Shown: one piece after another, positions 10,347-19,558 of the stretch
Layout: each line of letters begins with the position of its first letter
How positions within the stretch are numbered: the first letter of the stretch is position 1
NCBI GenBank assembly: GCA_016874005.1
Contig: VGVQ01000003.1
Coordinates: 161,019-225,018 of the forward strand
Direction: 5' to 3'
Origin: Gemmatimonadota bacterium
Lineage (GTDB): Bacteria; Gemmatimonadota; Gemmatimonadetes; Gemmatimonadales; GWC2-71-9
Length of the DNA: 64,000 nucleotides
Notes under the pieces: generated by a model
The model's database searches: none
What the model was told of the DNA's origin: nothing
What the model saw: the letters and a program-made list of their open reading frames with translations, nothing else
Position numbers and translations under genes: made by a program

Positions 10347-11927
10347 ATGGGTGTCCAAGAACTGCTCCTCGCCGCGGGAGCGGCTATCGCAGGTGTCCTG
10401 GTCGGTATTCTGGGCTACCGGTCCGTTCTCGGGTCCAAACAACGTGACGCTGCCGGACTGATTGCCACCGCGCGGGCGGAGGCGGATCGGCTGAGCGCTT
10501 CCGCGAAGGCCGAGGCCGATAAAGCCAAAGCGGCTTCGCTGGTCGAGGGCAAGATGGAGGCGCTCAAGCTCCGCGAAGAGGTCGAGCGCGACATGGCCCG
10601 CCGCCGCGAGGAGGTCGAACGGGTCGAACGGCGGCTCGAGGACCGGGATCGGACCCTGACCCGGCGGACGGAAGAGGTCGACAAGCAGGCCAAGGCCGTG
10701 GCGGCAGAGCAGGGAGCCGTGAGCCAGAAAGCGCTGGCGATCGATGGCCGGCTCCGCGAGATCGATGCCTTGGTCCATGAGCAGCGAACTCGCCTCGAAA
10801 GGGTGGCGGGCCTCTCGGTCGAGGAGGCTCGGCGCGAGTTCTTCCAGCGGGTCGAGGACGAGGCCCGCTCCCAGGCCGCGGCGATCGGCCGCGACATCAA
10901 GGAACAAGCCAAGAAGAACGCCGAACGCGAGGCCAAGCGGATCATCGCGATGTCGATCCAGCGGGTGGCCGCCGAACACACCGCGGAGACGACCGTCGCG
11001 GCCGTGGCGTTGTCGAGCGATGAACTCAAGGGTCGGATCATCGGGCGCGAGGGCCGCAACATCAGGGCCTTCGAGATGGCGACCGGCGTCGACCTCATCA
11101 TCGACGATACCCCGGACACGGTCATCGTGTCCTGTTTCGATCCGATTCGCAGAGAGGTCGGCCGGCGGGCGCTCGATGCCCTGATCACCGACGGCCGGAT
11201 TCATCCGGGTCGCATCGAGGAGATCGTCAAGAAGGTCCAGAAGGACCTCGAAGAGCAGCTGGTTGAACTCGGCGAGCAGGCAGCCTACGAGACGGGGATT
11301 CACGGCCTCCATCCCGAAATGATCAAGCTGATCGGGCGGATGCGCTATCGAACCTCGTACGGCCAGAACATCTATGAGCACTCCAAGGAAGTGGCTTGGA
11401 TCGCCGGGATGATGGCCGCCGAACTCCACCTCGACGTCCAGCTGGCCAAGCGCGGCGGCCTCCTCCACGACATCGGCAAGGTGCTGACCCACGACAACGA
11501 AGGGACCCACGTTCAGCTCGGGGTCGAGGTCGCCACCAAGTATCGGGAGCAGCCCGGCGTCATCAACTGCATCGCCGCTCACCACGACGACGTGCCGCAC
11601 GAAAGCGCCGAGTCCGTCTTGGTCCAGGCGGCCGACGCGATCAGCGGTTCCCGGCCGGGGGCTCGCCGCGAGGCGTTCGAGACTTACGTCAAGCGCCTCA
11701 CCGAGCTCGAAGAGATCGCGACCAGCTTCCAGGGAGTCGACAAGGTCAACGCCATTCAAGCCGGTCGCGAAGTCCGGGTCATCGTGGTACCGGAAAAGGT
11801 CGACGACGCGAAGGCCCAGGAACTCGCCGAGGCGATCGCCAAGCGGATCGAGGGCGAACTGCAGTATCCCGGCCAGATCCGGGTGACGGTCATCAGAGAA
11901 ACTCGGGCGAGCGGAGTGGCCAAGTGA
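10347..11927 (+). CDS. rny: Ribonuclease Y
   Basis: 526 residues, the usual length. It is a membrane-anchored endoribonuclease that starts mRNA decay. Order: one N-terminal transmembrane helix (residues about 4-24), a long charged coiled coil to about residue 210, a KH domain ([17 protein letters not shown]), and an HD domain with HDIGK near residue 374 and later AAHHDD. It follows zapA by 42 bp and overlaps folD by 4 bp. All key HD residues are present. Confidence 0.93.
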   Translation: MGVQELLLAAGAAIAGVLVGILGYRSVLGSKQRDAAGLIATARAEADRLSASAKAEADKAKAASLVEGKMEALKLREEVERDMARRREEVERVERRLEDRDRTLTRRTEEVDKQAKAVAAEQGAVSQKALAIDGRLREIDALVHEQRTRLERVAGLSVEEARREFFQRVEDEARSQAAAIGRDIKEQAKKNAEREAKRIIAMSIQRVAAEHTAETTVAAVALSSDELKGRIIGREGRNIRAFEMATGVDLIIDDTPDTVIVSCFDPIRREVGRRALDALITDGRIHPGRIEEIVKKVQKDLEEQLVELGEQAAYETGIHGLHPEMIKLIGRMRYRTSYGQNIYEHSKEVAWIAGMMAAELHLDVQLAKRGGLLHDIGKVLTHDNEGTHVQLGVEVATKYREQPGVINCIAAHHDDVPHESAESVLVQAADAISGSRPGARREAFETYVKRLTELEEIATSFQGVDKVNAIQAGREVRVIVVPEKVDDAKAQELAEAIAKRIEGELQYPGQIRVTVIRETRASGVAK

Positions 11928-12811
11928 GCGGCAGACTTCTCGATGGCACCGCGATCGCCAGCGCCATCAGGGCCGACGTCGCGCGTGACGTGGCCGGGCT
12001 GGTCTCGAGCGGGGTGACGCCGGGCCTGGCGGTCGTGATCGTCGGCGATGATCCGGCGAGCCAAGTCTACGTCGCCAGCAAGGGCAAGGCTTGTCTCGAG
12101 GCGGGGATGCACTCGGAGACGATCCGGCTGCCGGCCACGACGACTGAGGCGGAACTCCTCGCCCAGGTCGACCGGCTCAACGCCGATCCCAAGATCCACG
12201 GCTTCCTGGTGCAGTTGCCGCTGCCCAAACACATCAACAGCGAACGGATCCTGCTTAGGATCGATCCGGCCAAGGACGTCGACGGGTTTCATCCGATGAA
12301 CGTCGGGCGGCTCTCGGTGGGCGATTCGACGGCCTTTCGGCCGGCGACGCCGTTCGGTGTCCAGCAGATGTTGCTGCGCTCCGGGATCGAAACCAAGGGT
12401 GCCCACGCGGTCATCATCGGCCGTTCCAACATCGTCGGCAAGCCGATGGCCAGCCTCCTCGTCCAGGATACACCCGGTGGTAATGCCACCGTGACGATCT
12501 GTCACTCGCGCTCCCGCGACCTGCCGGCGCTGGCCCGGATGGCCGACATCCTCGTGGTCGCCATCGGCAGACCGGAATTCGTGACTCGCGAGATGGTCCG
12601 GCCGGGAGCGGTGGTCGTCGACGTCGGCATCAATCGGGTGGTCGACCCCGCCGCCGCGAAAGGCTACCGGATCGTGGGCGACGTGGCGTTCGCGCCGGTC
12701 CGCGAGGTGGCGAGCTGGATCACGCCGGTCCCTGGTGGAGTCGGCAAGATGACCATCGCGATGCTGCTGATGAACACGCTGCAGGCGGCTCGCCAGCAGT
12801 CGGGGCGGTGA
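11924..12811 (+). CDS. folD: Methylenetetrahydrofolate dehydrogenase/cyclohydrolase
   Basis: 295 residues, full length. Bifunctional enzyme that interconverts 5,10-methylene-THF and 10-formyl-THF with NADP. Motifs visible: [22 protein letters not shown] with the catalytic Lys, [33 protein letters not shown] and [11 protein letters not shown]. The GTG at 11924 overlaps the rny stop (GTGA). It is placed just before xseAB, a neighbour pattern also seen elsewhere in bacteria. Confidence 0.93.
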   Translation: MSGRLLDGTAIASAIRADVARDVAGLVSSGVTPGLAVVIVGDDPASQVYVASKGKACLEAGMHSETIRLPATTTEAELLAQVDRLNADPKIHGFLVQLPLPKHINSERILLRIDPAKDVDGFHPMNVGRLSVGDSTAFRPATPFGVQQMLLRSGIETKGAHAVIIGRSNIVGKPMASLLVQDTPGGNATVTICHSRSRDLPALARMADILVVAIGRPEFVTREMVRPGAVVVDVGINRVVDPAAAKGYRIVGDVAFAPVREVASWITPVPGGVGKMTIAMLLMNTLQAARQQSGR

Positions 12812-12818
12812 TCGGCCG

Positions 12819-14003
12819 GTGACGCGCCGGTCCCTAGGCGGTCCCTCGGGCGACCTGTTCGATGACGGCGCCGGCTCCAAGCGCTCGACCAGAGCCGCGC
12901 TGACCGTCACCGAGCTGGCCGCCGAGCTCAAGCATGCCGCGGAAACGGTGACCGGTCAGGTGTGGGTCAAGGGCGAGGTGATCGGCCTCAAGGAGTACGG
13001 CGGCGGCACCTGGTACTTCGCCATTCGCGACGCCGAGAGCCAGCTTCGTTGCGTGATGTGGCGGAGCTACACCCAGCGGATGAAGGTGGCCCCACCCGAG
13101 GGGACCGAGGTCTATCTCCTCGCGACACCCACGGTGTGGCCCCAGCGGGGCGAGTTGCGGTTGACCGCCGTCGCGATGCTCCCGACGGCGGGGGTCGGGA
13201 TGCAGCAGCTGGCCTTCGAGCGGACCAGGGAAGTGCTCGAGCGCGACGGGCTGCTCGATCCGGGCCGAAAACGGCCGCTGCCGAGTTACCCGCGAGCCGT
13301 GGCGGTGGTGACCAGCCCCGACGGGGTGGTGATGCACGATATCGTCACGGTCGCCCGACGGCGGTGGCCGTCGGTCCGGCTGGTGTTGGTGCCGGCCCGG
13401 GTCCAGGGGGAGGAGGCGGTCGACCAGCTGGTGGCCGCGTTAGGCATGGTCGAGCGGCTGTCCGGGATCGACGTCTGCATCGTCGCCAGGGGCGGGGGGG
13501 CCCGCGACGACCTGCTGGCGTTCAACGCCGAGCCGGTCTGCCGCGCGGTGGCCGCGGTGACGGTCCCGACCGTGTCCGCCGTCGGACACGAAACCGACGT
13601 GACGCTCACCGACCTGGTCGCCGATCTTCGGGCGCCGACCCCGAGTGCCGCCGCCGAGCTGGTGGTGCCCGACCGGAGGGCAACGGCGGCAGCGCTCGCC
13701 TCGCTGGCGAGTCGGCTGGCCTCCGGCCTCTCGCGGCGGACCACCCTCACCAACGAGCGCCTGGCGCGACTCTCCGACCGGGCGGCCGCCGCGCTCAAGG
13801 CCAACCTCGCCGCTCGGCGACAGGTCTTCGAACGGCTGGCCGCCGGGCTCGAAGCCTTGAGCCCGCTGGCCGTCTTGAGCCGCGGGTATGGCATCGCCCA
13901 GCTCGAGAATGGAACCGTGATCCGCCGGCCCGCTCAGGTCACTCCCGGCGAGCGGTTCACCGTTCGAGTCGCCGAGGGCACCATTCGGGCGAGGGGCGAA
14001 TGA
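12819..14003 (+). CDS. xseA: Exodeoxyribonuclease VII large subunit
   Basis: 394 residues, somewhat shorter than the about 450 of the E. coli enzyme. The N-terminal OB-fold (VWVKGEVIGLKEYGGGTWYFAIRD) is followed by the catalytic region with SYPRAVAVVTSPDGVVMHDI, VARGGGARDDLLAFN and SAVGHETDVTLTDLVADLR. The C-terminal coiled coil appears shortened, ending with LSRGYGI. ExoVII degrades single-stranded DNA to oligonucleotides in both directions. GTG start at 12819, 7 bp after folD. Overlaps xseB by 4 bp. Confidence 0.92.
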   Translation: MTRRSLGGPSGDLFDDGAGSKRSTRAALTVTELAAELKHAAETVTGQVWVKGEVIGLKEYGGGTWYFAIRDAESQLRCVMWRSYTQRMKVAPPEGTEVYLLATPTVWPQRGELRLTAVAMLPTAGVGMQQLAFERTREVLERDGLLDPGRKRPLPSYPRAVAVVTSPDGVVMHDIVTVARRRWPSVRLVLVPARVQGEEAVDQLVAALGMVERLSGIDVCIVARGGGARDDLLAFNAEPVCRAVAAVTVPTVSAVGHETDVTLTDLVADLRAPTPSAAAELVVPDRRATAAALASLASRLASGLSRRTTLTNERLARLSDRAAAALKANLAARRQVFERLAAGLEALSPLAVLSRGYGIAQLENGTVIRRPAQVTPGERFTVRVAEGTIRARGE

Positions 14004-14224
14004 CCGGCCCGGACGCCCTGACCGGCAACCTCCGGCGACTCGAGGAGATCGTCCGGATGCTCGAGCGGGACGACCTCGACCTCGACCAGGCCCTGGCGCT
14101 CTTCGAGGAGGGCGTCGGCCGGCTCCGGGCCGCCAAGGAACGCCTCACCGAGGCGGAGGCCCGGGTGGCCCGAGTGGTGGAGGACGCCGCCGGCGTCCTG
14201 TCGCTCACCGATCTCGATGACTGA
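14000..14224 (+). CDS. xseB: Exodeoxyribonuclease VII small subunit
   Basis: 74 residues, the usual size. LEEIVRMLERDDLDLDQALALFEEGVGRL is represented by LEEIVRMLERDDLDLDQAL, the signature helix pair of XseB, which coats the large-subunit coiled coil. Start ATG overlaps the xseA stop by 4 bp and its end overlaps ispA by 8 bp, so the stoichiometry is probably set by coupled translation. Confidence 0.92.
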   Translation: MTGPDALTGNLRRLEEIVRMLERDDLDLDQALALFEEGVGRLRAAKERLTEAEARVARVVEDAAGVLSLTDLDD

Positions 14225-15119
14225 GATCGCCGCGGCCGAGGCGTTGCTGGCCGAGGCCCGGGCGACGACCGACGCGCGGCTGGGTGAGGTCGCGCTGCGG
14301 TTCCAGCGGGGCGGGCACCCGGCCGGCGAGGCGATCCGGTACGCGTTAGGCACCGTGGGCAAGCGGGTTCGGCCCGCCCTGGTCCTGGCGAGCTATCGGG
14401 CCAGCGGCGGGACCGACCCCGGCATCGGCTGGCTCGCCACGGCGGTCGAGATCATCCACACCTACTCGCTGGTCCACGACGACCTTCCCTGCATGGACGA
14501 CGACGCCCGCCGGCGGGGGCGGCCCACCACCCACGTCGTGTTCGACGTGCCCACGGCAACCCGAGTCGGCTTCCTCCTCGTCCCAGTCGCGGTCGAGGTG
14601 CTCTGCCAGGCCGCCGACGCCATGGGGCTCGACCTGGTGACTCGGCAGGCCATCGCCCGGGATCTGCTCGCCGCAAGCGGGATCCGAGGGATGGTCGGCG
14701 GCCAGTGGCTCGATCTGGTCGCCGAGGGGCAGCGGCTGGGTGAAGCCGAGCTGCGGGCGATCCATGCCCGAAAAACCGGCGCCCTGATTCGGGCGGCGTG
14801 TTTGGTCGGTGGGCGGGCGGCGGGCGCCGATCCGACCCGGTTGGCTGGACTCGCGGCCTTCGGCGAGGACATCGGGCTTGCCTTTCAGATCGCCGACGAC
14901 GTCCTCGATGCCACCGCGACCACGGACCAGCTCGGCAAGACGGCCGGCCGAGATGCCTCGCTCCGGAAGATGACCTACGTCAGCTTCCTGGGCGTCGAGG
15001 GGGCCCGAGCCGAAGCGCGGAGGATGGCCGAACGAGCGGTGGCTCGGCTCGATGACGCCCGCGTGGAGGCGACCGCGCTGGCAAGTTTGGCCCATTATAT
15101 TGTCCAACGTCAATCCTAA
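14217..15119 (+). CDS. ispA: Polyprenyl (farnesyl/geranylgeranyl) diphosphate synthase
   Basis: 300 residues. Head-to-tail condensation of isopentenyl diphosphate with allylic diphosphates. The first Asp-rich motif is in HDDLPCMDDD (from residue 88) with the bacterial FPP-type two-residue insertion, followed by RRGRPTTH; the second is FQIADDVLD. Product length (C15 or C20) cannot be fixed by eye. It is directly followed by dxs, joining the first MEP-pathway step with prenyl chain synthesis. Confidence 0.88.
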   Translation: MTEIAAAEALLAEARATTDARLGEVALRFQRGGHPAGEAIRYALGTVGKRVRPALVLASYRASGGTDPGIGWLATAVEIIHTYSLVHDDLPCMDDDARRRGRPTTHVVFDVPTATRVGFLLVPVAVEVLCQAADAMGLDLVTRQAIARDLLAASGIRGMVGGQWLDLVAEGQRLGEAELRAIHARKTGALIRAACLVGGRAAGADPTRLAGLAAFGEDIGLAFQIADDVLDATATTDQLGKTAGRDASLRKMTYVSFLGVEGARAEARRMAERAVARLDDARVEATALASLAHYIVQRQS

Positions 15120-15128
15120 GGGAACCGC

Positions 15129-17027
15129 ATGTCGCTCTTGGCGGGGATTCGGGGGCCAGCCGACCTCAAGCGGCTCCGCCGCGACCAGCTGCCGCTCGTG
15201 GCGCAGGAGGTGCGCGAGCGCCTGATTCAGGCCTGCTCGGTGACCGGGGGCCACATCGGCGCCAGCCTGGGTGTGGTCGAGTTGGCCATCGCGATCCTCA
15301 CCGAGTTCGACTCCCCCAACGACAAGATCGTCTGGGACGTGGGGCATCAAGCCTACGCCTGGAAACTGTTGACCGGGCGGAACCCCAACTTCGAAACCCT
15401 GCGGCAGAAAGAGGGGATCTCGGGGTTCTTGAAGCGGCCCGAGAGCCCTCACGACCAATTCGGAGCCGGCCACGCCGGGACCGCCATGTCGGCGGCCTTC
15501 GGGATGGCCACGGCCCGCGACCTGCTCGGACTCGACTACAAAGTGGCCGCGGTCGTCGGCGACGGCGCCTTGACCTGTGGGCTGTCGTACGAGGGGATGA
15601 ACAACGCGGGCCATTCGCACCGGGACATCATCCTGATCGTCAACGACAACGGGATGTCGATCTCACCTAACGTTGGCGCCATCAGCAAGACCCTCGGCAC
15701 CATCGTCGCCAACCCGATGACCCAACGGCTCCGCGAGACCGTCAAGCATGTCACCCTCAAGCTGGGCGGCGTCTTCGGGGATGGGGTGGTCGAGTTCGCC
15801 AAGAACCTCGAGGAGAGCGTGAAGAACCTCTTCTCCCAAGGGATGTTCTTCGAGGAACTCGGCTTCCGGTATTTCGGGCCGATCGACGGGCACGACCTCC
15901 CCAAGCTCTGCGACACCCTCCGCTACGTCCGAGGCCTCACCGGGCCCCGGGTGGTCCACGTGCTGACCGAAAAAGGGAAGGGCTTCGCCTTTGCGGAGGC
16001 CAACCGGGAGAAGTGGCATGGCCTGGCGGCCTATGACCCTGAAACGGGCGAGGCGCGAAAGCCCGCGAGCGGGCCGCCGACGTGGACCCAGGTCTTTGGC
16101 GAGGCACTGACCGCCCTGGCGCATCAGCATCGCGACTTCGTGGTGATCACGGCCGCGATGCCGTCGGGCACCGGGACGAGCGTCTTTCAAAAGGCGTGGC
16201 CCGAGCGGTTCTTCGATGTCGGGATTGCCGAGGGCCACGCGGTCACCTTCGCCGGCGGCCTGGCGACCCAAGGGGTCCGGCCAGTGTGCGCCATCTATTC
16301 GACCTTCTTGCAGCGCGCCTACGACAACATCATCCACGACATCGCGGTGCAACATCTCCCGGTGCTGTTCTGTATGGACCGCGCCGGGCTGGTCGGCGAG
16401 GACGGACAAACCCACATGGGGCTCTACGACATCCCCTATTTGCTGGCCGTGCCCGGGATGGTCGTAACGGCACCCAAGGATGCCGACGAGCTGATCGGCC
16501 TGCTCAAGACCGGGCTAGAGTACAATGCCGGGCCGTTTTCGACCCGGTATCCCCGTGACAAGGCGCCGAGTCCTCCCAGCCCGATCGACTCCATCGCCCC
16601 GGTTCCCCTGGGCAGCTGGGAGCTTCGGCGTCAGGGCAAGGACCTGGCGCTACTCGCGGTCGGGACCATGGTCGCCCCCGCGGAACAGGCGGCCAACCTG
16701 CTGGCTCAACAGGGCATCGAGGCGGCGGTCGTGAACTGTCGATTCCTCAAGCCCTACGATGAGGCGATGCTGGCCGAGATCGCCGGTCGAACCAACTTGG
16801 TCGTGACCGTCGAGGAGGGGGCCCTCGCGAACGGTTTCGGTGGCTACCTCGCCCAGGAGGCCGGCCGCCGGTATCCCGACCTCCGGGTGGTGGCGCTCGG
16901 GGTCGACGATCGCCTCGTCGAGCAGGCCCCTCGAGCCGACCAGCTCGACTGGTTCGGCCTCACCGGGCCGAAAATCGCCGCCAGAGTCACCGCTCTGCTC
17001 CATGAGGGCAGCGTGCCGGCCCGATGA
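15129..17027 (+). CDS. dxs: 1-deoxy-D-xylulose-5-phosphate synthase
   Basis: 632 residues, full length. Thiamine-diphosphate enzyme joining pyruvate and glyceraldehyde 3-phosphate, the first step of the MEP isoprenoid pathway. The TPP motif is GDGALTCGLSYEGMNNAG; HDQFGAGHAGTAMSAAFGMA and FFDVGIAEGHAVTFAGGLA are other family signatures. RBS AAGGGAA precedes the ATG, 9 bp after ispA. Overlaps nadK by 4 bp. No internal breaks seen. Confidence 0.95.
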   Translation: MSLLAGIRGPADLKRLRRDQLPLVAQEVRERLIQACSVTGGHIGASLGVVELAIAILTEFDSPNDKIVWDVGHQAYAWKLLTGRNPNFETLRQKEGISGFLKRPESPHDQFGAGHAGTAMSAAFGMATARDLLGLDYKVAAVVGDGALTCGLSYEGMNNAGHSHRDIILIVNDNGMSISPNVGAISKTLGTIVANPMTQRLRETVKHVTLKLGGVFGDGVVEFAKNLEESVKNLFSQGMFFEELGFRYFGPIDGHDLPKLCDTLRYVRGLTGPRVVHVLTEKGKGFAFAEANREKWHGLAAYDPETGEARKPASGPPTWTQVFGEALTALAHQHRDFVVITAAMPSGTGTSVFQKAWPERFFDVGIAEGHAVTFAGGLATQGVRPVCAIYSTFLQRAYDNIIHDIAVQHLPVLFCMDRAGLVGEDGQTHMGLYDIPYLLAVPGMVVTAPKDADELIGLLKTGLEYNAGPFSTRYPRDKAPSPPSPIDSIAPVPLGSWELRRQGKDLALLAVGTMVAPAEQAANLLAQQGIEAAVVNCRFLKPYDEAMLAEIAGRTNLVVTVEEGALANGFGGYLAQEAGRRYPDLRVVALGVDDRLVEQAPRADQLDWFGLTGPKIAARVTALLHEGSVPAR

Positions 17028-17890
17028 ACGTCGGGGTCGTCGGCAACCCCCGATACCAAGACCTCGCGGCCATTCTCTCGGGGATGGCCGCGCGAGCGCC
17101 GGGGCTTGGCCTCCGGTTCTACACCGAACCCGAACTCGCTCCCTTCTGGCCCCAGCCGGTACCGCCGCTCGGGATCGCCCAGCTCGACGCGCTGGTAACG
17201 TTAGGCGGTGACGGGACTCTCCTCCGTGGCGCCCGCCTGCTCGGGGCCAACCCGGTGCCGGTGCTCGGCATCAACCTGGGTCGAGTCGGGTTTCTCACCA
17301 GCTGTACCCGCGATGAACTCGATCTCGCCCTCGACCGGCTGACCCGCCGCGACTACGTCCTCGAGCCGCGGCAGGGGTTGGAGGCGGAGATCCGCGGCGT
17401 CGGGGGCTCGAGCTTCGCCCTTCCCCCCGCCCTGAACGACGTCACGGTCCACAAGGCGGGCGTGGCCCGGATGATTCAGCTCAACGTCCAGGTCGACGAC
17501 CAGGAAATCGGCCCCTACAGCGCCGACGGGCTCATCGTGGCCACCCCAACCGGCTCGACGGCCTATTCCCTCTCGGCCGGCGGTCCGATCATCGCGCCGG
17601 ACGTCGAGGCCATCGTCATCACCCCCATTTGCGCCCACACCCTCGCGGTGCGGCCGCTGGTTGTACCGGCCAGCTCGTCGATCGCGATCAGCCCGATTCA
17701 GAGTTCCGCCGAGGACTTACTGGTGTCGGTGGATGGCCAGCAAGCGATGACGGTGGGGCCGAACGATCGCCTGATGCTGGGCGTGGGGGCCCATCGGGTG
17801 CCGCTAGTGCGGTTCGGGCCGAAGAGCTACTTCGCCCGGATGCGGGAGAGCCTTCGCTGGGGCGATCTCGCCGAGCGGGAGACCCGGTGA
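17024..17890 (+). CDS. nadK: NAD kinase
   Basis: 288 residues. Phosphorylates NAD to NADP with ATP or polyphosphate. Seen are the GGDGT motif (TLGGDGTLLRGARLL), NDVTVHKAGVARM, and the conserved second motif TPTGSTAYSLSAGGPI. The start overlaps the dxs stop by 4 bp and its stop overlaps the recN GTG. NADPH supply for IspC/IspH may be the sense of the dxs linkage (inference). The spot dxs-nadK-recN matches the frequent nadK-recN pairing in bacteria. Confidence 0.93.
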   Translation: MNVGVVGNPRYQDLAAILSGMAARAPGLGLRFYTEPELAPFWPQPVPPLGIAQLDALVTLGGDGTLLRGARLLGANPVPVLGINLGRVGFLTSCTRDELDLALDRLTRRDYVLEPRQGLEAEIRGVGGSSFALPPALNDVTVHKAGVARMIQLNVQVDDQEIGPYSADGLIVATPTGSTAYSLSAGGPIIAPDVEAIVITPICAHTLAVRPLVVPASSSIAISPIQSSAEDLLVSVDGQQAMTVGPNDRLMLGVGAHRVPLVRFGPKSYFARMRESLRWGDLAERETR

Positions 17891-19539
17891 TCAGTGAGCT
17901 GAGAGTCCGCGGCCTCGTCACCGTGGAGGATGCGACCCTCGGCTTGGCGTCGGGGCTCAACGTGCTCTCGGGAGAAACCGGCGCGGGCAAATCGATGGTG
18001 GTCGATGCCTTGGCGCTCCTCCTCGGGGGCCGCGCCGACACCTCGCTGATTCGGCCCGCGGCGTCCAAGGCCATCGTCGAGGGCGTGTTCGAACCGATCC
18101 CGAAGGCGGTCAAGCCGTTGCTCGAGGAACTCGGCCTCGACGCTGCCGACGAGGCCCTGGTGATCCGGCGAGAGATCTCGGCCGAGGGCCGGTCCCGGGC
18201 CTGGGTCAATGGCAGCCCGACTACCGTGACGGCGCTGGAACAGCTGGGAGGACGGCTCGCCGACCTGCACGGACAGCACCAGACCGTCTCGCTGCTCAAG
18301 CCCGCTACTCAGCGCGCCCTGCTGGACGCCTTCGCGGGGGCCCTCTCGGAGGCGCGGGTCACCTCCGAGGCATTCCTGGCGGTCGAGGCCATCCGGCGCG
18401 AGGAGGCCGAGCTGGCCGCCCGGCGCGATGCCGCGGTCAAGAAGGCGGACTATCTCCGCCACGTGGTGGATGAGATCGACGCCGTCAAGCCGGTCGATGG
18501 CGAAGAGGAGCGGCTCGACCAGGAGATCCGGCGGCTCTCCCATGCCGAGGAGCTTCGGTCGCTAGGCCTGCGGTTGAGCTCGGTCCTCGACGGCGAGGCC
18601 GAGGGGGCGTTGCCGTCCCTCCAATCGGCCGATCGCCTGCTCGGCCAGCTGGAACGGCTCGACCCCACCGTCGGGGAGTGGCGGGCCCTGGTCGATACGG
18701 CCTATGCCACCCTGGACGAGCTGGCCCGTTCCGCCGAACGTTACGCTCAGTCGATCGAGGAGGATCCGGCCCGCCTGGCCGAGATCAACCTGCGCCGCAA
18801 CCTGCTCGACCGGCTCGGCCGCCGGTACGGGGCCTCGATCGCGGCGGTTCTGGCGGCCCGGGCCGAAGCGGTGGCCGAACTCGACCTGATCGACCGCTCC
18901 GATTTCGACCTCGAGACCCTGGGAGCCAGGCGGCACGCCGCCGAAGCCGCCCTGATCCACGCCGCCCGCGAATTGTCGGCCCGGAGGCGGCTCGGCGGCG
19001 ACAAACTCGCCCGGGCGGTCAACCGGCAGCTCTCGAAGCTGGGACTCCCCGGGGGCCGCTTCGAGGTCGTCTTGCCGCCACTCGATCGGATCGGTCCGGA
19101 CGGCGCCGAAACGGTTCAGTTCACCGTGCAGCTCAACCTGGGCCACGAGGCCCGGCCGGTCGACAAGGCGGCGTCCGGGGGCGAGTTGTCTAGACTGATG
19201 TTGGCCCTGACGGTCGCCCTCGCCAGACAGGATGGGGTGCCGACCCTGGTGTTCGACGAGATCGACGCCGGCATCGGCGGGGAAGTCGGCCGGCAGGTCG
19301 CGGAAGCCTTGGCCGAGGTCGCGACCCGTTGCCAGGTCCTGGTGATCACCCACCTCCCCACCATCGCGGCCCGGGCCGATCGGCACCTGCTGGTCACCAA
19401 GCGAGCCAAAGGTGGAGTCGCCACCAGCTCGGTCACGGTCCTTCACGGCGAGGACCGGGTGACCGAGCTGGCCCGAATGCTCGGCGACCCGGAGAGCACC
19501 TCGGCCCGGCGTCATGCGGCCGAGTTGCTGGCCCACTGA
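17887..19539 (+). CDS. recN: DNA repair protein RecN
   Basis: About 550 residues from the GTG at 17887, which overlaps the nadK stop by 4 bp. SMC-like ATPase acting early in double-strand break repair. Walker A is GETGAGKSMVVDALALLLGG near the N-terminus, GQHQTVSLLKP follows, the middle is a coiled coil, and the C-terminal ABC signature and Walker B are ASGGELSRLMLAL and LVFDEIDAGIGGEVG. Full length. Last gene of the long plus-strand block; it converges on the outer-membrane protein gene 19 bp away. Confidence 0.93.
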   Translation: MISELRVRGLVTVEDATLGLASGLNVLSGETGAGKSMVVDALALLLGGRADTSLIRPAASKAIVEGVFEPIPKAVKPLLEELGLDAADEALVIRREISAEGRSRAWVNGSPTTVTALEQLGGRLADLHGQHQTVSLLKPATQRALLDAFAGALSEARVTSEAFLAVEAIRREEAELAARRDAAVKKADYLRHVVDEIDAVKPVDGEEERLDQEIRRLSHAEELRSLGLRLSSVLDGEAEGALPSLQSADRLLGQLERLDPTVGEWRALVDTAYATLDELARSAERYAQSIEEDPARLAEINLRRNLLDRLGRRYGASIAAVLAARAEAVAELDLIDRSDFDLETLGARRHAAEAALIHAARELSARRRLGGDKLARAVNRQLSKLGLPGGRFEVVLPPLDRIGPDGAETVQFTVQLNLGHEARPVDKAASGGELSRLMLALTVALARQDGVPTLVFDEIDAGIGGEVGRQVAEALAEVATRCQVLVITHLPTIAARADRHLLVTKRAKGGVATSSVTVLHGEDRVTELARMLGDPESTSARRHAAELLAH

Positions 19540-19558
19540 GCCACCGAAGGGGGCCGGC

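Noticed and set aside
9993-11759. 588-codon minus-strand frame
   Set aside because: Antisense to zapA and rny, no domain motif, and the plus-strand genes are certain.
15096-15101. TATATT near the end of ispA as a dxs promoter
   Set aside because: No -35 element at a proper distance, and dxs is closely linked to ispA; left as an AT-rich patch in coding sequence.
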